From Chitinophaga sp. (GTDB lineage: Bacteria > Bacteroidota > Bacteroidia > Chitinophagales > Chitinophagaceae), in the NCBI RefSeq assembly GCF_017745275.1, contig NZ_JAGHZS010000003.1, positions 676,693 to 740,692 on the forward strand: DNA of 64,000 bases. Reading direction: 5' to 3'. Under the pieces are notes generated by a model that was not told the origin of the DNA, searched no databases, and saw only the letters and a list, made by a program, of their open reading frames with translations. Both the position numbers and the translations under genes were made by a program. Positions 49,599 through 58,279 of the stretch are shown in pieces (position 1 is the stretch's first letter; each line of letters begins with the position of its first letter).

Positions 49599-51587
49599 TT
49601 AAAAAGTAGGTTGCAGTTCCATCAACTGCATAATTGCAATATTAAATTCCATGTATACGGTGGTGCCACAACCCGGTGTAGCCGTTAGGGTAAGATGACC
49701 ATTTAATGCCGCTGTTCTGCTTTCCAGGTTTTTTAAGCCCATGCCGTTGTTCATCCTGGCTACATTTTCAAAGCCGATACCATTGTCTTCCACCGTAATG
49801 GTGAGCAGTTCTTCATGCTGTGTAATCTGTACCAGCGCCTCTGTGGCTTTTGCATGTTTGATAATATTGTTAATCAGTTCCTGTACCAACCGGTAAATAG
49901 ACAATTCAAAATTTCCCTTGAAACGCTGCATGGTACCGAAAGTATAGCAACTGATCTGCAACTCACGGGAATGACTAACGTTGTTGCAGAAAAACTCCAG
50001 CGCTCCTGCCAGCCCCATCCGCGCCAGTATTTCCGGCATCAGGTTATGGGCAGTTTTGCGGACTTCTCCAATCGCATCATCGAGCATGTTGAGTGCATGA
50101 TTAAATCCTTTGTCCTGCTGCAGATAGCTACGCTCATACTTGAGTGCCCAGAAGTGCATTTTTACGGCAGATAACATACCGCCTACCCCGTCGTGCAAGT
50201 CTTTTGATAAACGGGTGCGTTCTTTTTCTTCCCCTTGCATCATAGCTTCCAGTACCTGCATGGTCTTTTCTATTTCCATGCGCTGTAATCGTTGTTGCTG
50301 CAGGTGATGCCGGTGTTGCAATCGCTGCCAGATGAATATACATCCTGCCAATAGGAGGAGAACGCCACACAGGAAAACTCCGATCCAGATATTTTTTCTT
50401 TGTAGCTCCAGGTCTTTTTTGGCCAGCAGCAACTTCTTTTCAGCAAGATCACGGTCCTTTTTCTCTGTCAGGTACTGCGTTTCGAGTTGTTGTACATTGC
50501 TGCGGGTGTTACGGCCTACAAGTGAATCGTTAAGTGCTTCATAAGCTTTACGCATCCGGAATGCCGCTTCATAGCGATGTTGTGCCGCCATATTATCGGA
50601 GGCAGTAAGATAAGCGCGCCGCAACTCATCACCGGAGTGATACGTTTTTGCCAGCTGGATGGTCTTTTGCAGGTATTGATCAGAAAGGGTGTAGTCGCCG
50701 GTTTTATGCAGGGCCTGTGCATAACCCATGTAGAGTAGCATCAGGTTCTCCGGCCCCGGATCATCCTGTGCAATGAGTAAGGCCTTTTTATAGGTTTGAA
50801 GGGCCAGGGTATGTTGCGATAATTCAGAGAGTACGCGGGCCTGGTTGGTCAGGGCGTTTAATACCAGCAGGCTGTCGCCGTTTCTCCTGCCCATTAACAA
50901 TGCCTGGTTAAAGTAATCACTGGCAGCATCATAGTTTCCTTCCAGCAGTTTACTTTGGCCCATATTCAGCAGGGCGGCGCTGATACGTAGTTTCCGTTTC
51001 AGTTGGATGCCCTGTTGATAAGCTTGGCTGGCATAAATAAACCCTTTCCGGTAATCGCCCAGGGTGTTAAAAACGGCAGCCAGGTTATTGAGCATCATGC
51101 CGGCGGTAACGCTGTCCCTGGCGGTTTCTGCCAGCTTCATGGCTTCCAGGTATGCGCTGGCGGCCGCCTGGAAATTCGCCATCTGCTGATATTCCTGGCC
51201 ACAGTAGCTGATAGCGATGGCCTGGTTTACCGTGTCTTTTAACGCCGCATAGATAAGCACTGCCTGTTTAACCATATAAAGCGACATCGCATATTCCCCG
51301 CGCATGTCTTGTATGTACATGTAGTAGCAGGCGAAATCCGCTACCCCCTTATGATAAGAAAGTTGTCTGCTAAGTTGTAAACCCTGCCGGAAGGCTGCTT
51401 CCGCTTCTTTCATGCTATATGGCAACAACATACAACCATACGCATAGAGAGATTGCACCCGGTTGCTGTCTGCCGCCTGCTCATGAATTACCCGTGAGAG
51501 GCTGTCCAGTTGCGGTGTATAAGCCGCTGATAAAGGCTGCCTGCTACAGAGTACAATACAACAAATCAAAACTAATATTCTCCACAT
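49599..51587 (-). CDS. TPR-sensor histidine kinase (HisKA_3 / NarX-like)
   Basis: 662 residues from ATG 51587 (MWRILVLICCIVL, signal peptide); the reading to 51713 adds a non-signal stretch. About 40-390 are TPR-like helical repeats (LEGNYDAASDYFNQALLMGR and similar), which should be periplasmic. A coiled-coil and a membrane helix follow (IWIGVFLCGVLLLLAGCIFIW). The dimerisation/phosphoacceptor domain has EKERTRLSKDLHDGVGGML with the His. HATPase_c has LVQELINNIIKHAKA and GMGLKNLESRTAALNG. It phosphorylates the LuxR-type regulator downstream. The signal is unknown. Confidence 0.92.
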   Translation of the reverse strand: MWRILVLICCIVLCSRQPLSAAYTPQLDSLSRVIHEQAADSNRVQSLYAYGCMLLPYSMKEAEAAFRQGLQLSRQLSYHKGVADFACYYMYIQDMRGEYAMSLYMVKQAVLIYAALKDTVNQAIAISYCGQEYQQMANFQAAASAYLEAMKLAETARDSVTAGMMLNNLAAVFNTLGDYRKGFIYASQAYQQGIQLKRKLRISAALLNMGQSKLLEGNYDAASDYFNQALLMGRRNGDSLLVLNALTNQARVLSELSQHTLALQTYKKALLIAQDDPGPENLMLLYMGYAQALHKTGDYTLSDQYLQKTIQLAKTYHSGDELRRAYLTASDNMAAQHRYEAAFRMRKAYEALNDSLVGRNTRSNVQQLETQYLTEKKDRDLAEKKLLLAKKDLELQRKNIWIGVFLCGVLLLLAGCIFIWQRLQHRHHLQQQRLQRMEIEKTMQVLEAMMQGEEKERTRLSKDLHDGVGGMLSAVKMHFWALKYERSYLQQDKGFNHALNMLDDAIGEVRKTAHNLMPEILARMGLAGALEFFCNNVSHSRELQISCYTFGTMQRFKGNFELSIYRLVQELINNIIKHAKATEALVQITQHEELLTITVEDNGIGFENVARMNNGMGLKNLESRTAALNGHLTLTATPGCGTTVYMEFNIAIMQLMELQPTF

Positions 51588-52185
51588 CGCTAAAAATACT
51601 TGTGCAACACCCAGGGTTGCCTTGTTAATAATCCGGTTACGTCCAGTTAACATACAGGATGCCTGCAGGCAGAAAATGGAATAGCCATCCTCAGCCAGCG
51701 CAGCGCGCGACAAATGCTCAAAACATTCAAAAAAGCGTGAATAATAACCGATGTTACAGGAGTTAACAAAATGGGAAACCCATTTTTGGGGTTCAGTGAA
51801 ACTTTAAATTCGGGCTGTAATATTGACAATTATTCTACAGTGAGATAAAGGTCAATAATTCTGCTTTAATACGCAACAGGTAAAAGGAGGAACGGACCAA
51901 TGGACGACAAATGACAAGGTTGCAATGGGTTGAAATGCTGTGTGGTGTTGGGTTTGTCGACTAAAGGCTTATGTCAGTAGAACTACGCAATTTATAAATT
52001 AGCGGTTACTACTGTCTGTAAACCCTCTAAAAACAGATTTCTTTGCATACCGATAAATGATTCTACAGGCTAACCCCAAAAAATAGGCTCCGTTCCCGGA
52101 GCCTTATTCTTTATAAAAAATCACGTTTTTTCTATGTACTTTTAAAGGCTATAGTTTTTTTAAGACAGACGATGCGGAATAAGCC
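51588..52185. other. 598-base gap between kinase and eboD
   Basis: This stretch must hold the divergent promoters of the kinase and of the second ebo block (eboDEF), since eboD has no upstream co-directional gene nearby. The one clear structure is a hairpin, AATAGGCTCCG / CGGAGCCTTATT (52082-52092, 52097-52108), T-rich on both sides, about 80 bases before eboD. It could be a terminator or attenuator. No convincing TTTG / TAnnTTTG pair was found. Confidence 0.4.
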
Positions 52186-53343
52186 ATGGAATATATTCAA
52201 CAAAATTTCAATGTAAACTTTTCTTACGGGGTTTTCTTTAGCAGCCATTTATTTGACCCGGCCAATACCTGTTTGGCTTCTTTTCTGGCATCAAAAGCAG
52301 AAGAGGCATATGTTAAAAAAATACTCGTAATTCTTGACGGAGGTGTAGCGGCACATCATCCTCAACTTACCCAACAAATTCAGGATTACTTCCAACATGT
52401 ACCCGGCTTTCAGCTGGCGCCGGAAATAGTCACCATCGCAGGTGGAGAAGCGGTGAAAAATGATTTACCACTTCTTTTTAACCTGGTAGACGCCATTGAT
52501 AAGTATGGTATTGATCGCCACTCTTATGTAATAGGCATCGGTGGAGGCTCCCTGCTGGACTTAGTTGGATTTGCGGCCGCTATTTCTCATCGCGGCGTAA
52601 AACATATCAGGATCCCTACTACGGTGCTGTCACAGAACGACTCCGGCGTAGGCGTAAAAAATGGTGTGAACTATAAGGGAAAGAAAAATTTCCTGGGATC
52701 TTTTGCCCCACCGGCAGCGGTGTTTAACGACCCGGTATTTTTAACAACCCTGGATTCGCGCGACTGGCGCTCCGGAATGGTGGAAGCCGTAAAAGTAGCG
52801 CTCATTAAAGATGCTGCTTTCTTTAACCGTATAGAAGCCACCGCTGTAGCGATGACTGCCGGAGATATGCCTGCTATGCAGGACCTCATTTATCGTTGCG
52901 CGGAGCTACATGTACAACATATTGGCGGCGCCGGCGACCCGTTTGAAAGCGGCTCTTCCCGCCCGCTTGACTTCGGACACTGGAGCGCACATAAACTGGA
53001 ACAACTGACCAACTTCGACCTGCGCCATGGAGAAGCAGTATCGATTGGTATTGCAGTAGATAGCGTATACTCGTTCCTGTTAGGTTGGCTGCCGGAAGCA
53101 GATATGTATCGTATTCTGACCGTGTTGAAAAATATGCAGCTGCCCATCTGGCATCCCCTGCTGGAAAAGCAGGATGGCAAGCCTTCTCCGGTGGTAGTTG
53201 GCTTGGAAGAATTCCGCGAACACCTCGGTGGCCGCCTGACCATTTCCCTGCTGCGTGCAGTAGGAAAAGGAGAAGAAGTACATGAAATGAACCTGGAGCT
53301 ACTGTATCAGGCAGTGGATATCTGTAAAAATAACCAAGGATGA
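52186..53343 (+). CDS. eboD: EboD, 3-dehydroquinate-synthase-like sugar phosphate cyclase
   Basis: 385 residues. The DHQS-superfamily fold is evident: NAD-binding GGGSLLDLVGFAAA, RIPTTVLSQNDSGVGVKNGVN, MVEAVKVALIKD (zinc-binding Glu) and DFGHWSAHKLEQ (His), then LRHGEAVSIGI (His). The change from the KTG-type sequence of true DHQ synthases to KNGVN places it with secondary-metabolism cyclases such as the EEVS-like group, so the substrate is more likely a heptulose phosphate than DAHP (inference). Its TGA overlaps the ATG of eboE by 4 bases. Confidence 0.9.
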   Translation: MEYIQQNFNVNFSYGVFFSSHLFDPANTCLASFLASKAEEAYVKKILVILDGGVAAHHPQLTQQIQDYFQHVPGFQLAPEIVTIAGGEAVKNDLPLLFNLVDAIDKYGIDRHSYVIGIGGGSLLDLVGFAAAISHRGVKHIRIPTTVLSQNDSGVGVKNGVNYKGKKNFLGSFAPPAAVFNDPVFLTTLDSRDWRSGMVEAVKVALIKDAAFFNRIEATAVAMTAGDMPAMQDLIYRCAELHVQHIGGAGDPFESGSSRPLDFGHWSAHKLEQLTNFDLRHGEAVSIGIAVDSVYSFLLGWLPEADMYRILTVLKNMQLPIWHPLLEKQDGKPSPVVVGLEEFREHLGGRLTISLLRAVGKGEEVHEMNLELLYQAVDICKNNQG

Positions 53344-54551
53344 AAACAGCCGCAGGACATCTGACATACTGTACCAATATCCATCCCGGCGAAAGTTGGG
53401 GTGATCACTTTGCGCAGTTGAAACAATTTATACCGGCCATCAAGCAACAGGTATCTCCCGATCAGCCATTCGGTATCGGCCTGCGCCTGGCTAATACCGC
53501 CAGCCTGGAACTGAGTAAAGAAGAACCCCTGAAAGCATTTCAGCAATGGTTGAAGGAAGAAGATTGTTACGTGTTTACCATGAATGGTTTTCCATATGGT
53601 GGGTTTCATAATGTAGTGGTGAAAGACCAGGTACATGCTCCCGATTGGACCAGCGCGGATCGCGTGGCCTACACTATTCGCCTGTTTCGTATATTGGCAG
53701 CTTTATTGCCCGCAGGTATGGAAGGAGGCATTTCTACCAACCCGCTTACTTATAAATTCTGGTGCAACCGCTGCGAAGAAGAAAAGAATTCTTTCACGGA
53801 AAGCGCTACCCTGAATATGTTACAGGTACTGGAACAACTGGTACGCATATATCGTAACGGAGGCCCCTTGATGCACCTGGACGTGGAACCGGAACCCGAT
53901 GGCCTGATGGAGAATACCAGCGAATATATTGCCTGGTATTTCGAAGAATTATTGCCTGCGGCTGTTCCGTTTATTATGGAGAAGTTTGACGTAACAGATA
54001 CTGAGGCCGTAACGATCATCAAGTCGCATATTCAATTGTGCTACGATGTTTGTCACTTTGCCTTGGTATATGAGCCGCCGCAACGTGTGTTGGATCGTTT
54101 GCAGCACTATGGCCTGAAAGTAGGCAAGCTGCAGATCAGTGCAGCCCTGAAAGCGGACATGCCAACGGATACGACTGCACGAAAAGAAGTAACGGATGCA
54201 TTCCGCCGGTTTAATGAGCCTGTATACCTGCACCAGGTGATTGCCCGTAAACAGGATGGGACCCTTATTCACTATCCTGATTTGCCGGAAGCCCTTGCGG
54301 ATGAAGCTAATCCGGCAGTAACAGAATGGCGCTCGCACTTCCATGTGCCGGTATTCCTCGATAAATTTGGTGTATTGCAATCTACACAGGAAGATATCAG
54401 GCAGGTGTTGGCTTTACAGCAACAACGGCCTTTTACACAACACCTCGAAGTGGAAACATATACCTGGGATGTATTACCACCTGAATTAAAGCAGGAAATG
54501 TCTTTGTCCGTTTCCCGGGAATTAAACTGGATCAAGGGCCAGATAGCCTAG
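53340..54551 (+). CDS. eboE: EboE, TIM-barrel sugar phosphate isomerase/epimerase-like protein
   Basis: 403 residues, start overlapping the eboD stop (ATGA). It opens with the recognisable ebo motif GHLTYCTNIHPGESW. The xylose-isomerase-like barrel carries YVFTMNGFPYGGFH, MHLDVEPEPDGLM and LCYDVCHFAL, which give a plausible set of metal ligands (Glu, Asp, His). It probably rearranges the product of EboD. There is no signal peptide. A 210-base gap filled by inverted repeat G follows before eboF. Confidence 0.9.
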   Translation: MKTAAGHLTYCTNIHPGESWGDHFAQLKQFIPAIKQQVSPDQPFGIGLRLANTASLELSKEEPLKAFQQWLKEEDCYVFTMNGFPYGGFHNVVVKDQVHAPDWTSADRVAYTIRLFRILAALLPAGMEGGISTNPLTYKFWCNRCEEEKNSFTESATLNMLQVLEQLVRIYRNGGPLMHLDVEPEPDGLMENTSEYIAWYFEELLPAAVPFIMEKFDVTDTEAVTIIKSHIQLCYDVCHFALVYEPPQRVLDRLQHYGLKVGKLQISAALKADMPTDTTARKEVTDAFRRFNEPVYLHQVIARKQDGTLIHYPDLPEALADEANPAVTEWRSHFHVPVFLDKFGVLQSTQEDIRQVLALQQQRPFTQHLEVETYTWDVLPPELKQEMSLSVSRELNWIKGQIA

Positions 54552-54556
54552 AAGAC

Positions 54557-54754
54557 AGCAGGCAAAAAGGCGGAAAGTAAAAAGCATTGGTTTTTTGTTT
54601 CCCGGTTTTTTACTTTTGTTTTCTGATCACGCTTATTGTTAATAACTGGAAGCCTGGAAATAAAGAATCAAATAGAAAATAAATAAACAAAAACCGGGAA
54701 ATAAGAACCGGGAACAAAAAGAAAATTTTGCTTTCCGCTTTTTGCTTTCTGCTT
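54557..54754. repeat. Imperfect large inverted repeat G (AGCnnAA type) between eboE and eboF
   Basis: The left part (from 54557) and right part (to 54754) are imperfect complements. Both contain AGCAG, GCAAAAAG, GCGGAAAG units and a CCCGG block (TTTCCCGGTTTTT left, AAAACCGGGAAA right). The spacing of the arms is large and mismatches many, so it is an eroded or compound relative of repeats A and C. It begins 6 bases after the eboE stop and ends 8 bases before the eboF start. Confidence 0.6.
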
Positions 54755-54761
54755 GGGATCT

Positions 54762-56129
54762 ATGAGAAAGACAGTTGTTATTGATGTAGTAGGGCTCTCC
54801 ACCAATTTGCTGGAGCACCTGCCATTTCTGAAGGCTTATACGCAACAGCGTCACCTGGCTACGGTGAAACCCATGTTACCGGCGCTCACCACATCCGTGC
54901 AAAGTACCTATCTTACCGGACAGTGGCCCAGCGAGCATGGCATTGTAGGCAACGGTTGGTACGACAGAACCGATGCAGAAGTGAAATTCTGGAAACAATC
55001 CAATAAGCTGGTAGATGCTCCTAAAATCTGGGATCGTGCCAGGAAGCTGGATCCGTCCTTCACTGTTTCGCAAATGTGCTGGTGGTACAACATGTACGCC
55101 AACGTGGACTACTCACTGACTCCCCGTCCCAATTACCTGTCAGACGGCCGTAAAGTGCCCGATTGCTATACTACACCTGCTTCATTGCGGGATCTCCTGA
55201 CTGAAAAGCTGGGTAAATTTCCCCTGTTTAATTACTGGGGACCAACTGCCAGCATTAAGTCGAGCCAGTGGATAGCAGATGCTTCTATCATCACCGATCA
55301 ATTATACAATCCTACCCTGACTTTCATTTACCTGCCTCATCTTGATTATTGTCTGCAGAAATTTGGGCAGGATCCGGTGCGTAACGCAAAGGAGCTGAGT
55401 GAAATAGATGCGGTATGTAAACAATTAATCACCTATTATCAACAGCAGCAATGCGATCCAATTGTACTGTCTGAATACGGCATTACCAATGTGAATAATC
55501 CCATTCACCTGAACCGGATATTAAGACAGGAAGGCCTGCTGACCCTGCGGGTGGAAAACGGGCTGGAACTGCTGGACGCCGGCGCTTCCAAAGCATTTGC
55601 GGTAGCCGATCACCAGATCGCACATATCTATATCAACGATCCTTCCTGCTATAAACAGGTACGTAATCTTCTCGAAAAAGTGCCAGGTGTGCAGCAAGTG
55701 CTGGACCGTGAAGGCAAACGCCAGCATCAGTTGCATCATGGCCGTGCGGGCGACCTGGTGGTTGTTGCAGACGCCAATAGCTGGTTTACTTACTACTACT
55801 GGCTGGATGACGCCAAAGCGCCTGATTTTGCCCGTATCGTGGATATTTTCCGTAAGCCGGGTTATGACCCGGTGGAGATGTTCATGAATCCTGCTGATCC
55901 ATTCATTAAATTAAAGGCTGCCGGTAAGCTGCTTAAAAAGAAGCTGGGCTTCCGCTACCTGATGAATGTGATACCGCTGGATGCCACGCTGATTAAAGGC
56001 TCCCACGGACGTCTGGAGGAAAATCCACTATATCACCCCGTGGTCATCAGCCCTAATCCTGTTTCCAAAACCGAGTTGTTAGCCACTGACGTATATGAGG
56101 TGATCTGGAATCAGTTGACAGGTAAATAA
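54762..56129 (+). CDS. eboF: EboF, alkaline-phosphatase-superfamily nucleotide pyrophosphatase-like enzyme
   Basis: 455 residues from ATG 54762 (a TTG three codons earlier was rejected). Phosphodiesterase/nucleotide pyrophosphatase family: VVIDVVGLS (metal Asp), a catalytic Thr/Ser in ALTTSVQSTYLTGQWPSEHGI, LPHLDYCLQ (Asp/His), LSEYGITNVN and VADHQIAHIYI (His). It has no signal peptide. It should hydrolyse a phosphate or phosphodiester of the cluster intermediate. The next gene begins 6 bases after its stop. Confidence 0.9.
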   Translation: MRKTVVIDVVGLSTNLLEHLPFLKAYTQQRHLATVKPMLPALTTSVQSTYLTGQWPSEHGIVGNGWYDRTDAEVKFWKQSNKLVDAPKIWDRARKLDPSFTVSQMCWWYNMYANVDYSLTPRPNYLSDGRKVPDCYTTPASLRDLLTEKLGKFPLFNYWGPTASIKSSQWIADASIITDQLYNPTLTFIYLPHLDYCLQKFGQDPVRNAKELSEIDAVCKQLITYYQQQQCDPIVLSEYGITNVNNPIHLNRILRQEGLLTLRVENGLELLDAGASKAFAVADHQIAHIYINDPSCYKQVRNLLEKVPGVQQVLDREGKRQHQLHHGRAGDLVVVADANSWFTYYYWLDDAKAPDFARIVDIFRKPGYDPVEMFMNPADPFIKLKAAGKLLKKKLGFRYLMNVIPLDATLIKGSHGRLEENPLYHPVVISPNPVSKTELLATDVYEVIWNQLTGK

Positions 56130-56135
56130 TAGCGT

Positions 56136-56741
56136 ATGCATAAATATGCGGGCACCCTCATCCTTACACTGCTGTTAGCGGTACGGCTTGTAGCGCAGGA
56201 CAGTTTGTCGCTGCCGGAATTTAACCGGGAACGTATACAAACCACGAAAGCTGCGATGGTGGTGCTGGGAGGATGGTCCGTGGCCAATATCGCTACCGGC
56301 CTCGTAGCCATGGGACAAACCTCCGGTGAAGCCAAATACTTCCACCAGATGAATGCTATCTGGAATGTGGTGAACCTGGGTATTGCCACCGCCGGCTATT
56401 TCGGTAACCGTAAACTCCATCCCGGCAGCTATAATATGCAGGGAAGCATTAAAGAGCAGTACAAAATTGAGAAGATTTACCTGGTCAATGGCGCCCTCGA
56501 TGTGGCTTATATCCTGGGTGGTTTATACGCCCGTGAGTACGGGAAAAATCAAAGTGGGAAAGAGCAGGACCGCTGGAAAGGCTATGGCTCTTCCATTATA
56601 CTACAAGGTGGTTTCCTGCTGTTATATGATGTGGTAAATCTCACTATCCATCACCGCCATGGAAAAGCGCTCTACCGGAAATTTGATGGCATGCAGATAA
56701 CGTTTGCACCCGGGCAGGTAGCTGCCAGCCTTCGTTTTTAA
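56136..56741 (+). CDS. Conserved-looking membrane protein downstream of eboF
   Basis: 201 residues with a signal peptide (ending RLVAQ, about 21). Three to four hydrophobic segments follow, including MVVLGGWSVANIATGLVAMG, MNAIWNVVNLGIATAGYFG and SSIILQGGFLLLYDVVNLTI. It may belong to the DUF6992-type proteins of Bacteroidota, but I am not sure. It starts 6 bases after eboF, so it is very likely co-transcribed with eboDEF. A role in export or anchoring of the ebo product is a reasonable guess and not supported by any motif. Confidence 0.7.
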   Translation: MHKYAGTLILTLLLAVRLVAQDSLSLPEFNRERIQTTKAAMVVLGGWSVANIATGLVAMGQTSGEAKYFHQMNAIWNVVNLGIATAGYFGNRKLHPGSYNMQGSIKEQYKIEKIYLVNGALDVAYILGGLYAREYGKNQSGKEQDRWKGYGSSIILQGGFLLLYDVVNLTIHHRHGKALYRKFDGMQITFAPGQVAASLRF

Positions 56742-56845
56742 TATCCATTCCTCTCATCATATTTTCTATAATCCCGGGGATTAAATTTTTACATTTATGC
56801 AACCGATTGTTATTTCGAATCACCAAGTATAAATATCTGTCCGTT

Positions 56846-58183
56846 ATGAAAAGAAGAGATTTTCTGAAAACTGGTGGCATGGCCGGTTTGGGAGCAGGGT
56901 TAACGATTCTTAATTTTCCTGTTTTCGGGAAAAATGCCCCCAGTAACAAACTGGTACTGGGTGTAATGGGAGTAAACTCCCGTGGGAACTGGCTGGCGCA
57001 ATGTGCAGCGAAGCTTCCCGGTGCTGAAATTGGTTACATCTGTGATGTAGAAGACGGCGCCATTGCGAAAGGCCTCAAAGCCGTTGCCGGCGCACAGGCG
57101 AAGCAACCTACTGTTATCAAAGACATTCGTAAGCTGCTGGAATGTAAAGATTTTGATGCGCTGATTGTCGCAGCGCCAGACCATTGGCACGCCCCGGCAG
57201 CCATCATGGCTACCGCCGCTGGTAAGCATGTATATGTGGAAAAACCTTGTGCACATGATCCGGGAGAAGGCGAACTATTGGTGGCAGCAGCAAAGAAATA
57301 CAATCGCCTGGTACAAATGGGTAACCAGCGCCGCTCCTGGCCTAACCTGCAGCAAGCGGTAAAGGAAGTAAAAGAGCAACAGGTGCTGGGAAAAGTATAT
57401 TATGGCAAGGGATGGTATGTGAATAACCGTGAACCTATTGGCATTGGTAAAAAGATACCGGTGCCGGCTACACTGGATTGGGATCTGTGGCAGGGGCCTG
57501 CTCCACGTCGCGATTATCTCGATAATATCGTTCACTATAACTGGCATTGGCGCTGGAACTGGGGCACTTCGGAAACCTGTAACAACGCCACCCATGAATT
57601 GGATTGTTTACGCTGGTTTATGGATGTGGAATTCCCTGTTAAAGTTACTTCCGCCGGTGGGCGCTATGCCTATCCGAAAGACGACTGGGAAACACCGGAT
57701 ACACAAACGCTGAATTTTGAATTCGAAGGCGGTAAAGCCATTTCCTGGGAAGGCCGTAGCTGCAGTCCCTTTAACCTGGAAGGCAGCGGCCGTGGGTTTG
57801 CACTGTTTGGTGAAAACGGCAGCCTGTATAATTCCGGTGGCGATAGCTACAAACTCATTGACCCCAAAGGAAAAGTAATCAAGGACATAAAACAGGCCGC
57901 TAATCCTAATCAGAGTGTAACCAACACCGTTAGTCCTGCCGGTGAATTTTATGATGCAGTACATCTCAATAATTTCCTCGAAAGTATCCGGGGCAAAGCA
58001 ACCCTCAATTCTGAAATTAACATTGGCTACCGCAGTACCCTGCTTTGTTTGCTCGGTAATATTGCACAGCGTACAGGGCATATCCTGCATACCGACGCTG
58101 CCAATGGGCATATCCTGGATGATAATGAAGCGATGAAAATGTGGAACAGGGAATATGAAAAAGGCTGGGCGCCTAAAGTGTAA
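56846..58183 (+). CDS. Tat-exported Gfo/Idh/MocA-family oxidoreductase
   Basis: 445 residues from ATG 56846. It begins with a twin-arginine-type signal MKRRDFLKTGGMAGLGAG. The Rossmann part has LGVMGVNSRGNWLAQCA, ALIVAAPDHWHAPAAIMA and HVYVEKPCAHDPGEG (conserved EKP lysine). The C-terminal domain has HELDCLRWFMDVEFP with the usual His. Such exported members act on sugars or cyclitols with bound NAD(P). It is 104 bases after the ebo-associated membrane gene, so it may be a separate unit. The reaction is unknown. Confidence 0.9.
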   Translation: MKRRDFLKTGGMAGLGAGLTILNFPVFGKNAPSNKLVLGVMGVNSRGNWLAQCAAKLPGAEIGYICDVEDGAIAKGLKAVAGAQAKQPTVIKDIRKLLECKDFDALIVAAPDHWHAPAAIMATAAGKHVYVEKPCAHDPGEGELLVAAAKKYNRLVQMGNQRRSWPNLQQAVKEVKEQQVLGKVYYGKGWYVNNREPIGIGKKIPVPATLDWDLWQGPAPRRDYLDNIVHYNWHWRWNWGTSETCNNATHELDCLRWFMDVEFPVKVTSAGGRYAYPKDDWETPDTQTLNFEFEGGKAISWEGRSCSPFNLEGSGRGFALFGENGSLYNSGGDSYKLIDPKGKVIKDIKQAANPNQSVTNTVSPAGEFYDAVHLNNFLESIRGKATLNSEINIGYRSTLLCLLGNIAQRTGHILHTDAANGHILDDNEAMKMWNREYEKGWAPKV

Positions 58184-58204
58184 TGCAGCACCGGTAACAG
58201 GGAT

Positions 58205-58251
58205 TCAAATATTACGTTCATCCCTATCCACGGGATGAACGTAATATTTGA
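58205..58251. terminator. Bidirectional hairpin, 20-bp perfect stem
   Basis: Positions 58205-58224 and 58232-58251 are perfect complements (TCAAATATTACG...CATCCC) with a 7-base loop. It sits between the convergent oxidoreductase (stop 58183) and SDR (stop 58280) genes. There is no heptamer tract and no AGCGAAGAT core, so it is separate from the long repeat family. Confidence 0.75.
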
Positions 58252-58279
58252 CATTCAGAAGGATAAGATATGTTTTCAA

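Noticed and set aside
49815..50174. Plus-strand frame inside the kinase gene
   Set aside because: It is a shadow of the HATPase/HisKA_3 coding region on the minus strand, with no start context or family pattern.
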